From contig CAWIHF010000019.1 in the NCBI GenBank assembly GCA_963835885.1, forward strand, positions 41,137-105,136: 64,000 bases of DNA. Direction: 5' to 3'. The notes beneath the pieces are model-generated. The model searched no databases. It was not told the DNA's origin and saw nothing but the letters and a program-made list of their open reading frames with translations. The first letter of the stretch is position 1. Each line of letters begins with the position of its first letter. The position numbers and the translations under genes are program-made. This DNA comes from Roseiarcus sp963835885 (lineage in GTDB: Bacteria > Pseudomonadota > Alphaproteobacteria > Rhizobiales > Beijerinckiaceae). Of this stretch, positions 8,667-18,811 are shown piece by piece.

Positions 8667-9866
8667 ATGACAACCCCACCAGACCCAACGGAACGCCCAA
8701 CAGAGCTCAGCGAGCGTTACGCCGAGCCCGCTCGCGACCCGGACTTTCCCGCCAAGCGTCACACCGTACCTTTGGCCGTTGCCTTTCCCAACGTCATCGG
8801 ATTCTCGGCGTGCATAATCGCACCGGGATTGGAAATCCGCGAGGCGACCCAAACCGACACCGACCGTCTAGGCGAGCTCAACAAAACGTGGGCTTCAACG
8901 CTGTCGATGATGCACATGGTGCCGTTAGCACGTTCATCGCATGTTATCTGTATCGATGAACAACTCTATGGTCACCATGTCGAGCAACAAATCCGTTATG
9001 CGATGGGAAAAGGCAATGGTCACCATGTCAAAATCCGTTATACGATCGGAAAAGGCACCGAACCCATCTTCAAGCGGTTTCGCATCGACGATATCTATAA
9101 AATGATTGTCACCGCATTGCATCTATTTCTCCTTGTTCCACTTTATGTCACTAGATACTTTATAACAGAGGAGTATGATAAGAATTTTGTTTATCTGGGG
9201 TTTTTAAGCGAACCAGTCCAAGTAATCTGGGACTAATGGCAACGGTATGCGGTCCCGTCCGGCTATAACCTTACCAGCGATGGCGCTATTACGTGCAATG
9301 AAGTAATACGTGCTGTCAATGTGTTGGGGAAGTATTATCAATACAATTACTGGCTTGGAAACAGGGTCGCTGTTGCCCTGCATAATTTTTGGAATGCTCT
9401 ATTCGTACGCGAGAGTACGCTCGCATTTGTTGCACTCGTGTCGGTAATCGAAACGTTCACAAATCTGAGCAAAGGAGAAGATACGGCAGAGCAGATTTAC
9501 CATAACACGTTGAAACTGGTGCCGTTTGACGGCCACGGCAATGCGGTGACCAGGGAACGACTTGAAGAAATGTACAGCGCCCGAAGCGAACTCTCACATG
9601 GCTCTTACGGAAGAGACGGCCACGTGCGACTTGGCTGGCATCTGACCCACCTTGACGCCAAATTTTCCAATGTAGATGTGCGCATTAGTACGGGCGTTAT
9701 GAGCATTACTGCGAAAATGCTTCACAGAGTCCTATTCGACCCGACCATTACATCGATCCTGGAAGGTGCCAAAACGAGCGCGCAGGAACGGCGGCAGCTT
9801 CGCAAACACCTAAACGCAATGCAGGAATCGACCGATGACGACCTTACGGCCGATCGAGAGGGCTAG
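8667..9866 (+). pseudogene. HEPN-domain protein (Apea-like) with one in-frame stop
   Basis: The reading frame from the ATG at 8667 meets TAA at 9234-9236 and then continues in the same frame to 9866, giving 399 codons. The downstream half contains the HEPN RNase signature R-x4-H as RSELSH (Arg306, His311), within LEEMYSARSELSHGSYGRDG, typical of Apea-HEPN proteins. The upstream half has a hydrophobic stretch (VTALHLFLLVPLYVTRYF) and a duplicated segment. A GTG at 9321 could restart the HEPN half. HEPN proteins are often RNA-cleaving defence or toxin components. Nonsense mutation, sequence error or readthrough are all possible. Confidence 0.6.
8970..9059 (+). repeat. Intragenic tandem duplication
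   Basis: Two adjacent copies of 48 and 42 bp begin GGTCACCATGTC and end with a GGAAAAGGCA core, encoding GHHVEQQIRYAMGKGN and GHHVKIRYTIGKGT. The frame is kept, so the protein carries a two-copy motif. Confidence 0.7.
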
Positions 9867-11067
9867 AGCGGCTATGTGTCGACCGCGCTGGGCGGTGCCC
9901 CAGCGAATGTCTCCAACGGGTCGAAACCCGAAATTCAAACTGAGACACTCCCGATCTCTGGCCCCGTCTCGACTGGCCGCCGCTTTATTGTCTCTCAACG
10001 GAGCGGTCGGGAGGCCGGCCTCGAAGGCTACAAAATTATGACGCCTCTGCGCCGACTGCGACTTCCTCGCGAAAGACGTCCAGGCCGTCAGGTCGCGATC
10101 CCGTCGCGTCCGCTCGACAAGCTTGTCGCGCAGAATTCTGATCTCGGCGACGCGCGCCCGTCTTCTCCATCGGGAGCGCCCACGTCCAGCGATCGAGGTC
10201 ATTAACCGCAAAGGAACAGATAAAGAACGTTTTCTTCCGTGCCGACATCCTCTGTGCTATCCCGTGGAGGTCGCCGACGACGGCACCGGCAAGGGCGCCT
10301 TGAAAATCATCTTGGAAAATTATCTTGCTAAAAGAACGTACAGGGAACATAAGACAGGATATCCGGATGCGGACGTATTAAGCGAGGCAGGCATGGACGA
10401 AAATAGGGGCGCTGGCCGTCAAGCGAGGGCTCCACGCCTGTGGCAGGATGTTGCGGCGGCGGGCGCATCTCTGGCCCGGCGCCGCGAGGGCTCTCGCCGA
10501 TGACGAGATCGCATGGGGGTCCTATGGGTGCAAGGATGGCCGCGGGGCGGCTGCCGCCGATGGACGGCGCTGGCGGCAGGCCGATGGACGAGGCGGCCCG
10601 GCGAGGCGCGAGCCGAGCGCAAAAAACAATTTGGATTCCAGCCTAAGCGCTTGAAAACCCCCAATTCATGGAACACTTTTGCTTTGATTCGGCTTCCCTT
10701 GACTTTGCTCCGGCTTCCGGGGCCTTTGGCGGAATTTCCCCTGGCTTGGATCGTCGTCCAACGTGGCGCCGGTTCCGCCGCGCTCGAGGCGTCCGGAGCG
10801 GCCCTCGCGCGAACTCCGTCCCGTCCGGGCGGACGGCTCCCGTCAGTTTCCAGTCGAACGCATCACCCTGCCGCCTTCCACCCGGTCGATCGAAGCGCGG
10901 CGTCTCGAAGGGCGGCCTCGGCCGGTCGCAGTTCCAGCCGCAACTCTGCCACTGGAACTTTCGTGCGCAGCGGGTCGGCGCCGCCGGTGGCCGCTCCAGG
11001 ATGAGGTCCATGACTTTTGAAACAGACGCTTAGGGTCGTCAGCCTTTGTAGAACGGAAGGATCCCGT
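9867..11067. other. 1.2-kb region without a supportable gene
   Basis: Only short frames that look like noise on both strands. The 10060-10350 stretch is locally AT-richer and holds short coding-like pieces on the minus strand (NDLDRWTWALPMEK), possibly a remnant of a lost gene. 10500-10640 contains a small duplication encoding MDGAGGRPMDEA. I see no RNA gene, CRISPR or IS ends here; it is probably the decayed right flank of the island. Confidence 0.4.
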
Positions 11068-11541
11068 ATGAAGCCCGCCACGAGCCCCTCCGCCCTCAAA
11101 GTCCAGGCCGCGCTCGGCCCGCGTTTCGAGGTCCTCGAGTTCGACGCCCTCACCCGCACCGCCGAGGACGCGGCCGCCGCGATCGGCTGCAAAGTGGAGG
11201 AGATCGCCAAATCGCTCGTCTTTCGCGCCGCGAGCGGCCGGCCTGTGCTGGTGGTCGCCTCGGGCGCTCATCGGGTCGACGAAAGGACGATCGCCGCCCT
11301 CGTCGGCGAGCCGATCGCGCGGGCGGACGCCGACTTCGTGCGGGAGTCGACCGGCTTCGCCATCGGCGGGGTGCCGCCGGTCGGCCACAGGACGGCCCCG
11401 ATTGCGCTCATCGACGAGGAGCTGTTGGCGTTTTCCGGGATCTGGGCGGCGGCCGGAACCCCGAATGCGGTCTTCCGCCTTGCTCCCGCCGACCTCGTCG
11501 CATTGACCGGCGGAACCGTCGCGGCGGTCAAGCTTGTTTAG
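11068..11541 (+). CDS. YbaK/EbsC-type aminoacyl-tRNA deacylase
   Basis: 157 residues covering one YbaK/ProRS editing domain, which hydrolyses misacylated tRNAs in trans. Features: TAEDAAAAIGCKVEEIAKSL early in the domain, then the conserved lysine region, and the loop ESTGFAIGGVPPVGH that matches the GxxPxG signature. The start at 11068 follows GGAAGGA at 6-nt spacing; the upstream frame has none. It is followed 34 bp later by the DUF72 gene, so the two may be co-transcribed. The specific tRNA substrate is not evident. Confidence 0.85.
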   Translation: MKPATSPSALKVQAALGPRFEVLEFDALTRTAEDAAAAIGCKVEEIAKSLVFRAASGRPVLVVASGAHRVDERTIAALVGEPIARADADFVRESTGFAIGGVPPVGHRTAPIALIDEELLAFSGIWAAAGTPNAVFRLAPADLVALTGGTVAAVKLV

Positions 11542-11574
11542 GACTGGGTTCATGACGGGGTTGCGGAGGGGAGC

Positions 11575-12381
11575 ATGACCACCGAAGCGTCGGGAAGGAT
11601 TCGAGTGGGCGTCGGCGGCTGGAACTACGAGCCGTGGCGGGGCGCCTTCTATCCGAAGGGCCTGCCGCACAGAAGCGAACTCGAATATGCGAGCCGCAAG
11701 CTCACCTCGATCGAGATCGACAGCACCTATTACGGCTCGAAGACGCCGGAGACATTCGCGCGATGGCGCGACGAGACGCCGGACGATTTCGTCTTCGCGG
11801 TCAAAGGGCCGCGTTTCGCCACCAACCGCCGCGTCCTCGCCGAAGCCGGGTCCTCCATCGAGCGGTTCTTCAGGAGCGGGGTCACGGAGCTCAAAAGCAA
11901 GCTTGGGCCGGTCAATTGGCAATTCGCCGGGACCAAGCGATTCGATCCGGACGACTTCGCCGCCTTCCTCGCGCTTCTGCCTTCCTCGGTCGACGGCCTC
12001 GCCATCCGTCACGCGGTCGAGGTCCGCAACGAGAGCTTCCGCACCGCGGAATTCGTCGACCTGGCGAGGGCCCATGCGGTTGCGGTCGTGGTCGCAGGCG
12101 ACAGCGCGTTTCCGCTCATCGCCGATCCGACCGCGCCATTTGTCTATGTGCGAATCATGGGAACGACCGACGCGGAAAAGCTCGGCTATTCGAGCGAGGC
12201 GCTCGACGTGTGGGCGAAGCGCGCCCGGACCTGGGCAAAAGGGGGAACGCCGTCCGATCTCGCCGCGGTCGCCGCCCCCGTCGCCAATGCCGCCGGGCGC
12301 GACGTTTTCCTCTACGTGATCAGCGGCTTCAAGGCGCTGAACCCCGCCGCGGCGATGAGTCTGGTCGGGCGGCTCGCGTGA
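11575..12381 (+). CDS. DUF72 (YecE-like) family protein
   Basis: 268 residues, the usual length for DUF72 proteins, which adopt a TIM-barrel-like fold of unknown function. Diagnostic stretches are GVGGWNYEPWRGAFYP at the N-terminus, FAVKGPRFATNRR, and HAVEVRNESF in the middle. GGGGAG lies just before the ATG. Likely in one transcript with the upstream deacylase gene. Confidence 0.85.
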   Translation: MTTEASGRIRVGVGGWNYEPWRGAFYPKGLPHRSELEYASRKLTSIEIDSTYYGSKTPETFARWRDETPDDFVFAVKGPRFATNRRVLAEAGSSIERFFRSGVTELKSKLGPVNWQFAGTKRFDPDDFAAFLALLPSSVDGLAIRHAVEVRNESFRTAEFVDLARAHAVAVVVAGDSAFPLIADPTAPFVYVRIMGTTDAEKLGYSSEALDVWAKRARTWAKGGTPSDLAAVAAPVANAAGRDVFLYVISGFKALNPAAAMSLVGRLA

Positions 12382-12537
12382 CGCGTTCGGCGCTTCTGCC
12401 CCAATCCGGGACGGCGCGCGCTACCCTGCGGTAACCCGCCCGCAACCTTAAGCGCACATAAATCGAACCGTTCGCATTGCGCGCGCTTCTGCTGCGGCCC
12501 GCGCGTCGAAGACGGGGACAGGGCGCGTGGAAGGCGT

Positions 12538-13701
12538 ATGGGTCGCTCACGGATAGGATGGGCCGCTTCGGTCGTCGCTCCCTGGTGCCTCGCCGTCGGC
12601 GTGCTCCTGTCGATTACCGCCGAGGCTGAGCAGGAGCCCATCCAGCTGTCGGGGATTTACGATCGCAATCGCCTCCTCGAGGAGATTGACCCGGTCCGAA
12701 AGGCGATCGCGCTCGCAAGCCGCCGCCAGGCTGTGGATGCGGACGGGACGCCTGTGCCGCTCGTCCAGACGCGCTGGTTCGTCGGCGAGCCGGGCGACAA
12801 TTCCTCGCTCGACGAGATCGAGCCGAAAGCGACCCTCAAGGTCCCGGCTGAGCCGTTTCCTCGCATCGATCGAGCCGCCAAGGGCGATCCGTTCATCGGC
12901 CTGCGGCCCGGGTTCGGCGCTCGCGATGGCGCCGGCTTGGGCGGCGCCGGACCAAACTCGCTACAGGGGGCCGGGGCCGCGAGCGACGCCGAATTCGACC
13001 CCAGCCACACGATGAGCCCGGTGCACCCAGGCGACCCGGAACGCGCCCCAGGGGTCGCCGCCCCGACTTTCACCGACGGCGCGACGCCGTCGGTGTCGCT
13101 TGAATTCGCTCTCAACTCGTCGTCCCCGACCTCGAGCGACGGCGTGGTGGTGGCGGTGGTGCTCGACCCCGGCTCCCAGGATACGACCATCGCGCAGCAA
13201 TCGCTGCTCGGCGGCGGCAAGCCGGACTACGCGGCGCTGATCGATGCGAAGGACAGCGCGCGGCAGATGCGGTGTCTTGCGGAAGCAATCTATTTCGAAG
13301 CGCGCAGCGAGCCCGAGGCGGGGCAGGCGGCGGTCGCGCAGGTCGTGCTGAACCGCGTGCGCAGCGGCATCTATCCGAGCACCGTCTGCGGCGTCGTCTA
13401 CCAGGACCGCAACCGGCCCTTCGCCTGCCAGTTCTCGTTCGCCTGCGAAGGCAAGTCGCTGCGGATCGAGGAGCCCGGGCCATGGGCGGTCGCAACCCGG
13501 ATCGCCGAGGAAGTGGTCAGCGGGAAGAACTACAATCCGGCCGTCGCCGAGGCGGTCAACTACCACGCCAACTACGTGTCGCCGTTCTGGGTCGGCTATC
13601 TGCGCCGGGTCGACCGCATCGGCGCCCACATCTTCTACGCCATGCGCGACGGCGTGAACTGGGCCCCGGGCGCGCTGAACGGCCACGGCGACAAACCTTA
13701 A
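12538..13701 (+). CDS. Cell wall hydrolase, SleB-like (Hydrolase_2)
   Basis: 387 residues. A hydrophobic N-terminus (AASVVAPWCLAVGVLLSITAEA) acts as signal peptide or anchor. A long low-complexity linker (~residues 90-240) leads to the C-terminal SleB domain: CLAEAIYFEARSEPEAGQ with the catalytic Glu, VVLNRVRSGIYPSTVCGVVYQ, and FACQFSFACEGK. The family cleaves peptidoglycan in alphaproteobacteria and in spores. Alone on its strand; an in-frame GTG at 12529 is an alternative start. Confidence 0.88.
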   Translation: MGRSRIGWAASVVAPWCLAVGVLLSITAEAEQEPIQLSGIYDRNRLLEEIDPVRKAIALASRRQAVDADGTPVPLVQTRWFVGEPGDNSSLDEIEPKATLKVPAEPFPRIDRAAKGDPFIGLRPGFGARDGAGLGGAGPNSLQGAGAASDAEFDPSHTMSPVHPGDPERAPGVAAPTFTDGATPSVSLEFALNSSSPTSSDGVVVAVVLDPGSQDTTIAQQSLLGGGKPDYAALIDAKDSARQMRCLAEAIYFEARSEPEAGQAAVAQVVLNRVRSGIYPSTVCGVVYQDRNRPFACQFSFACEGKSLRIEEPGPWAVATRIAEEVVSGKNYNPAVAEAVNYHANYVSPFWVGYLRRVDRIGAHIFYAMRDGVNWAPGALNGHGDKP

Positions 13702-13732
13702 GGGTTGCTCCGAGCTGCAATCGGCTCACGGC

Positions 13733-14848
13733 TCAGCCGAGCACGCTTTCCGCGCTCACATAGTCGAGCCCGTGAGCCTCGGCGACCGGCGCGCAGGTCA
13801 CCTTGCCGTCGCAGACGTTGAGACCGGCGCGAAGATGCGGATCGTCCTTCAGCGCGGCGCGCCAGCCCTTGTCGGCGAGCGCAAGGGTGAATGGAAGCGT
13901 CGCGTGGTTGAGAGCGAAGGTGGAGGTGCGCGCGACCGCTCCCGGCATGTTCGCGACGCAATAGTGGACAATGCCGTCGACGACGTAAGTCGGGTTCGAA
14001 TGCGTCGTCGGCTTCGAGGTCTCGCAGCAACCGCCCTGGTCGATCGCGACGTCGACGATGACCGCGCCGGGACGCATCGTTGCGAGCATCGCGCGGGTGA
14101 TCAGCTTCGGCGCCGCGGCGCCGGGCAAGAGGACCGCACCGATGACGAGATCGGCCCGCGTCAGCAGTTCGGCGATCGACGCGCGGGTCGAATAGACGGT
14201 TCGCAACGACGAGCCGAATTGCGCCGAGAGGCGGCGCAGGGCGTCATGCGAGCGATCAACGATCGTGACGGACGCGCCCATCCCGACCGCGATCGTCGCG
14301 GCGTGGGTTCCCGACACGCCGCCGCCGAGAATCAACACGTTGGCGGCGGCGACGCCGGGGACGCCGCCAAGCAGCACGCCTCGTCCGCCTTGCGCCTTCT
14401 CGAGCGCATGGGCGCCGACCTGCGGCGCGAGCCGCCCGGCGACCTCCGACATCGGAGTGAGCAGCGGCAGGCGCCCCTGCGGATCGGTCACGGTTTCATA
14501 GGCAATGCAGACTGCGCCCGAGGCGACGAGGTCCTGTGTCTGCGCGAGATCGGGGGCGAGATGCAGGTAAGTGAAGAGGATCTGCCCCGGTCGCAGGAGC
14601 TTCCGCTCTTCGGGGAGCGGCTCCTTGACCTTCACGACCATCTCGGCGCGGGCGAAAATCTCTTTTGCCGAATCGACGAGTTCAGCCCCGGCGCGGGCGT
14701 ATTCCTCGTCCGACGACCCCGAGCCGACGCCCGCGCCTTTCTCGACGATCGCGCGGTGCCCGTGATGGATAAGCTCGACGAGCGCCGCGGGCGTCATCCC
14801 GACGCGGAATTCGTTGTCCTTGATTTCCTTTGGAACCCCGACGAGCAT
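13733..14848 (-). CDS. ald: Alanine dehydrogenase
   Basis: 371 residues, the standard length. It converts L-alanine to pyruvate and ammonia with NAD+. Motifs: MLVGVPKEIKDNEFRVGMTP (start of AlaDH/PNT N-domain), KVKEPLPEE, a catalytic-region FTYLHLAPD, the NAD-binding LILGGGVSGTHAA, and VIVDVAIDQGGC. The ATG at 14848 has GGAGG at 7-nt spacing. Monocistronic; a divergent binding-protein gene lies beyond. Confidence 0.95.
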   Translation of the reverse strand: MLVGVPKEIKDNEFRVGMTPAALVELIHHGHRAIVEKGAGVGSGSSDEEYARAGAELVDSAKEIFARAEMVVKVKEPLPEERKLLRPGQILFTYLHLAPDLAQTQDLVASGAVCIAYETVTDPQGRLPLLTPMSEVAGRLAPQVGAHALEKAQGGRGVLLGGVPGVAAANVLILGGGVSGTHAATIAVGMGASVTIVDRSHDALRRLSAQFGSSLRTVYSTRASIAELLTRADLVIGAVLLPGAAAPKLITRAMLATMRPGAVIVDVAIDQGGCCETSKPTTHSNPTYVVDGIVHYCVANMPGAVARTSTFALNHATLPFTLALADKGWRAALKDDPHLRAGLNVCDGKVTCAPVAEAHGLDYVSAESVLG

Positions 14849-15044
14849 TGTTTCGCCTCCTTGACCCCGAAGGCGCAATCATGGCGCCTTCCCACCACCT
14901 CGTGAAGGCGGGGCGCCGATGCGCGTTCAGGAAGACGAAATGCTGCGTATACGGACGGACCGCGCCCTCGGCTTTTGGCTTGGCTGCGGGAGTTTGGTAA
15001 GCACGGGACCCCCGCCCGCGCGGGGCGCTTGCATGGGGGTTCCC

Positions 15045-15908
15045 ATGGCTTCTGCGGCTAAAATTCTGCGGTCATTGTCGGTCGCCTCGACGATCGCTGT
15101 CCTCGGACCGGCCGCGGCGGCGGCGGGAACGCTCGACAAAGTGCGGCAGGAGAAGACGATCCGCGTCGCGGTTCGCCCCGATGCGCCGCCATTTTCGTTC
15201 CGGGACGACAACGACCTGCCGGCCGGCTTCATGGTCGACCTCTGCCGCGCGATCGCCGCGCATCTCACCGCCCAGCTCGATCTCAACGAATTGAAGATCG
15301 TCTTTGTCCCGGTGACGGCGGCCAACCGGTTCGACGCGATCGAGAGCGGCAAGGCGGACCTCCTGTGCGAGGCGACGACGAACACCCTGTCCCGTCGCGA
15401 GCACGTCGACTTCTCGATCGCCACCTTCGTCGATGGCGCGAGTCTGCTGGTCAAGGGAGACGGTCCGGCCGAGTTGGCCGCTCTCGCGGGCAAGAGGATC
15501 GGGGTTCTCGGCGGCACGACCGCCGAGCAGAGCCTGCGCGACACGCTTTCAGCCGCGAACATCAAGGCCGAAATCGTCCCTGCCAAGAGCCACGACGATG
15601 GACTGAAAATGGTCGAGGAGGGCGACGTGGCCGCCTATTTCGCCGATCGGGCGATCCTCGCTTACCTCGCGTCGAGGAGCAAGGAAGCGGACAAGCTTCG
15701 CCTCGCGACGGCTTATCTGTCGCTCGAGCCCTACGCGCTGGCGTTGCCGCGCGGCGACAGCGACTTCCGCCTCGCCGTGGACCGGGCGCTGAGCAAAGTC
15801 TATAAATCGGACGAGATCGCGGCCGTCTTCGCCAACACTTTCGGCGCGCAGATGCAGCCGAGCGACACGCTCAAGACGCTCTATCTGATCTCGGCCCTGC
15901 CCGACTAG
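15045..15908 (+). CDS. Amino-acid-type periplasmic substrate-binding protein
   Basis: About 287 residues. It starts with a signal peptide (SLSVASTIAVLGPAAAAAG) followed by the SBP_bac_3 fold: KTIRVAVRPDAPPFSFRDD, PAGFMVDLCRAIAA, DLLCEATTNTLSRRE, AGKRIGVLGGTTAEQSL, and VAAYFADRAIL. The ATG at 15045 is taken because it places a normal signal peptide at the N-terminus; upstream in-frame ATGs would add ~40 unrelated residues. No ABC permease or ATPase is adjacent, so it is an orphan receptor that may feed a remote transporter or a sensor. Confidence 0.85.
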   Translation: MASAAKILRSLSVASTIAVLGPAAAAAGTLDKVRQEKTIRVAVRPDAPPFSFRDDNDLPAGFMVDLCRAIAAHLTAQLDLNELKIVFVPVTAANRFDAIESGKADLLCEATTNTLSRREHVDFSIATFVDGASLLVKGDGPAELAALAGKRIGVLGGTTAEQSLRDTLSAANIKAEIVPAKSHDDGLKMVEEGDVAAYFADRAILAYLASRSKEADKLRLATAYLSLEPYALALPRGDSDFRLAVDRALSKVYKSDEIAAVFANTFGAQMQPSDTLKTLYLISALPD

Positions 15909-15956
15909 ATCGCGGAGGTCGCCGCGTCCCTGGTTCGAGAAAGTTTGGAGACACTT

Positions 15957-16205
15957 GTGACCGAAGTCGATTCGGACATCGCCGCCATGCCGTTCGAGAA
16001 GGCGCTGGCCGAACTTGAGGGCATCGTCGACAAGCTCGAAAAGGGCTCGGTGTCCCTCGACGATTCCGTTTCGCTCTACGAACGTGGCGAGGCGCTGAAG
16101 AAGCGTTGCGACGAACTCTTGAAGAACGCCGAAATGCGGATCGAGAAGATTACGCTCGCGGCCGATGGCAGGCCCAAAGGACTTACCCCCCTCGACGGCG
16201 ATTGA
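15957..16205 (+). CDS. xseB: Exodeoxyribonuclease VII small subunit
   Basis: 82 residues, the typical XseB size. The core MPFEKALAELEGIVDKLEKG and SLDDSVSLYERGEALKKRC match the family. XseB assembles with XseA to degrade single-stranded DNA; xseA is not in this window. GTG at 15957 is preferred, with GGAGA 6 nt upstream. Confidence 0.93.
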   Translation: MTEVDSDIAAMPFEKALAELEGIVDKLEKGSVSLDDSVSLYERGEALKKRCDELLKNAEMRIEKITLAADGRPKGLTPLDGD

Positions 16206-16380
16206 GGCGATTGAGAATTGGCCGGCTGCGCCGGGTTGCAATAGATTCGTTGAACAGCCGCCGATCCGCTAAGCCTCTGTTAACGGCGCCACCGCCATTT
16301 TGAAAGGGTTCGTTAATCCCGGGCCCTCGATGCGGGCCGGAGCCCGGGCGCGAAGCGTGTGCCCGGGGCGTAAAGAAAAC

Positions 16381-17037
16381 ATGCGCACAGTTGCGTTCGT
16401 CACCCAGAAAGGCGGCTCGGGCAAGAGCACCCTTGCTTCCTCTCTCGCGGTCGCGGCCCAGGAGATGCAGGAGAAAGTCGGCGTCGTCGACATGGACCCG
16501 CAAGGGTCTTTGACCAATTGGCTGAAGACCCGCGGCGCAAGCGACATCGAGGCCGCCGCATCCGGCGCCGCGCGGCTGCCCGCCGCTCTGGCGCAACTGA
16601 AGACCAAGGGCTGCACGCTGGCGATCATCGACACGCCCGGCGCGGAAGGTCCCGCCTCGGCGGCGGCGATGCTGGTCGCGGACCTCAACATCATCCCGTC
16701 CCGGCCGAGCATGTTCGATCTTTGGGCGAGCGCGAAAACCCGCGCCGCGCTCGACGCAGTCGGCGGCGAGTTCGTCTTCCTGCTCAACCAGTGTCCTCCG
16801 GCCCAGCAGACCGCACGCGTCAGGGACGGCATAGAGACGCTCGAGGAGATGGGCGGCCTCATCTCGCCGCTCGTTCTGACGCGCGTCGACTATCAGGAAG
16901 CCGCGCGCCACGGCCTGGGCGTCACCGAACTGGATCCGGTGGGCGCCGCGGCCGAGGAAATGCGCGCCCTCTGGGTCTCGGTTCGCCGCCGCCTGGCCAA
17001 GACCAAACCCAGGACGGCCGGGCCCAGGGCCGCCTAG
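16381..17037 (+). CDS. ParA-family ATPase
   Basis: 218 residues. Deviant Walker A VTQKGGSGKST at the N-terminus, Walker A' region VVDMDPQGSLTNW, and Walker B LAIIDTPGAEG identify a ParA/MinD-like P-loop ATPase. No ParB-like gene or parS-like repeats are adjacent, so it is a stand-alone ParA that could position a protein cargo or act in plasmid-type partition. The start at 16381 begins exactly at the conserved MRTVAFVTQKGG. Confidence 0.9.
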   Translation: MRTVAFVTQKGGSGKSTLASSLAVAAQEMQEKVGVVDMDPQGSLTNWLKTRGASDIEAAASGAARLPAALAQLKTKGCTLAIIDTPGAEGPASAAAMLVADLNIIPSRPSMFDLWASAKTRAALDAVGGEFVFLLNQCPPAQQTARVRDGIETLEEMGGLISPLVLTRVDYQEAARHGLGVTELDPVGAAAEEMRALWVSVRRRLAKTKPRTAGPRAA

Positions 17038-17101
17038 CAGAGGGCGCGAGGCTGCTCCCTGCTCGGACGCCGCCCCGGCGCCCCTGCCCTTTTGGCCGCC
17101 T

Positions 17102-18496
17102 TCAGCCGCCGAGCTCGGTGCGGATCGTCTGGCCGCCGCGCTCGATCGTCAAGTCCCACCACCGCGCCCGCTCGGCGCAGGCTTTCTCGAGATCACGGGT
17201 CGTCCCGATCGGCCGCCCGTTGACCGCGACGACGACATCGCCTTTCTGCACGCCGACCTGAGCGGCGGTCGAGCCCTCGGCGACGGCGGCGACGACGACG
17301 CCCTCGCTCGCCCCCTGGAGTGACAATTCCTCAGTCACCGCCGGCGAAAGGTTCATCACCTCGGCGCCGTCGAAGGGGGACCGGCCATGGATGGTCAACG
17401 TGTCGCGCGGCGGAATTTCCGGCGCGGATGCGAGCTTCAGCGGCAGATCGAGAGGTTTTCCATCCCGCAGGACCTTGAGCTTCGCCAAGCCGCCGAGCGG
17501 CTTGACGCCGAGCCGGAAGCCGACGCTCTCGGCGTCATCGACGTCCTGGCCGTCGATCGCAGCGATGACGTCGCCGCGCTTGAGCCCGGCGGCCGCCGCC
17601 GGACCTTGCTTGACGACATCGACGACCAGCGCGCCCGTCGGACGCGCGAGCCCCAGATTTTCGGCGATGTCCTTCGACACGTTCTGCAGCGTCGCGCCGA
17701 GCCACGGCCGCTTGACGGTCGTGCCGCCGTGCAGCGCCGCCGCCACCACGCCCTTCACCATGTTGACCGGAATGGCGAAGCCAAGCCCCATGCTGCCGCC
17801 GGATCGCGAATAGATCATCGAATTGATGCCGACCAGCCGGCCGTCGAGATCGACCAGCGCCCCGCCCGAATTGCCCGGATTGATCGCCGCGTCCGTCTGG
17901 ATGAAGAAGCCATAGTCGCTGGTGCCGATCTGGGTGCGGGCCAGCGCCGACACGATCCCCTGCGTCACCGTCTGGCCGACGCCGAAGGGATCGCCGATCG
18001 CGATGACGAAATCGCCGACCTCGAGCGCGTCCGAATCGCCCATCTCGAGCACCGGGAAATGGTCGCCGCCCTTGATGCGCAGGACGGCGAGATCGGTGCG
18101 CGGATCGCGCAGCGCGACCTCCGCGTCGAACTCGCGCTTGTCCGCCAGCGCGACCCGCACGTCGGTCATGTTCTTGATCACGTGATAGTTGGTCACGACC
18201 AGGCCCGAGGGGTCGACGAGAACGCCGGACCCGAGCGCCTTCTGCACCCGCTGGTCCTCCGTCCCCCCGCCGCCGAAGAAGCGGCGGAAGATCGGATCGT
18301 CGAACAGCGGATTTTGCGGCACCGTCTCGACCCGTGAGGCGTAGACATTGACGACCGCGGGCGCGACCTTCTTGACGACCGGCGCGAACGAGAGACGCAC
18401 CTGGACCGGGCTTTGCGGCGCGAGTTTCTGGACCGTGTCGGCGAGGGCGGGGGCGACGAGGAACGCGAAGACGACGGCGAGCGTGAAGCGGATCAA
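17102..18496 (-). CDS. DegP/HtrA-family periplasmic serine protease
   Basis: 464 residues. Signal peptide (FTLAVVFAFLVAPALA), trypsin-like domain with catalytic His105 (TNYHVI), Asp135 (RTDLAVL) and Ser210 (NPGNSGG), then two PDZ domains (around residues 265-340 and 385-464). The length and layout fit Do-type proteases that degrade or refold envelope proteins. The active site is complete, in contrast with the related gene at 25613. Monocistronic. Confidence 0.93.
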   Translation of the reverse strand: MIRFTLAVVFAFLVAPALADTVQKLAPQSPVQVRLSFAPVVKKVAPAVVNVYASRVETVPQNPLFDDPIFRRFFGGGGTEDQRVQKALGSGVLVDPSGLVVTNYHVIKNMTDVRVALADKREFDAEVALRDPRTDLAVLRIKGGDHFPVLEMGDSDALEVGDFVIAIGDPFGVGQTVTQGIVSALARTQIGTSDYGFFIQTDAAINPGNSGGALVDLDGRLVGINSMIYSRSGGSMGLGFAIPVNMVKGVVAAALHGGTTVKRPWLGATLQNVSKDIAENLGLARPTGALVVDVVKQGPAAAAGLKRGDVIAAIDGQDVDDAESVGFRLGVKPLGGLAKLKVLRDGKPLDLPLKLASAPEIPPRDTLTIHGRSPFDGAEVMNLSPAVTEELSLQGASEGVVVAAVAEGSTAAQVGVQKGDVVVAVNGRPIGTTRDLEKACAERARWWDLTIERGGQTIRTELGG

Positions 18497-18811
18497 ACGG
18501 GACCTCCGGGACGAAAGCGGCGCTGGTATAGGCCGCGGCCGGGGCGCTGGGAAGGCCGCCGCGGCGTGACCCGCCCGCCGGTTTCCGCCCGCGACGCCGC
18601 GCAGCCCCGGCCTAACGCCAGTTTAGCGCCAAGTTAGGGACGGGCCTCTTGCTTTTCAAAGACTTGCGACCCCGTTTAGGGTCGACCTGATTTTGAGCCC
18701 ATTCGGCGTTTCGAAAGACGCCGTCACGCATAAATACATTATTTTTCGGTTTATTTTGATGATGCATGGATGATGACATGGTTGCTTTCAACTGGCCGCG
18801 CTCCTCCCTCC
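18497..18811. other. Intergenic region with no gene
   Basis: 315 bp between degP and the RAYT remnant. It contains a small inverted repeat GACCC-6-GGGTC near 18670 and an AT-rich patch near 18735-18760 that would fit a promoter or a junction. No coding frame. Confidence 0.4.

Noticed and set aside
9810..10211. Minus-strand frame of 133 codons after the HEPN gene
   Set aside because: No homology, no ribosome site, overlaps the HEPN end; treated as noise in a decayed region.
10843..12075. 410-codon minus-strand frame over the YbaK and DUF72 genes
   Set aside because: Covers two recognised genes on the other strand; composition is low complexity.
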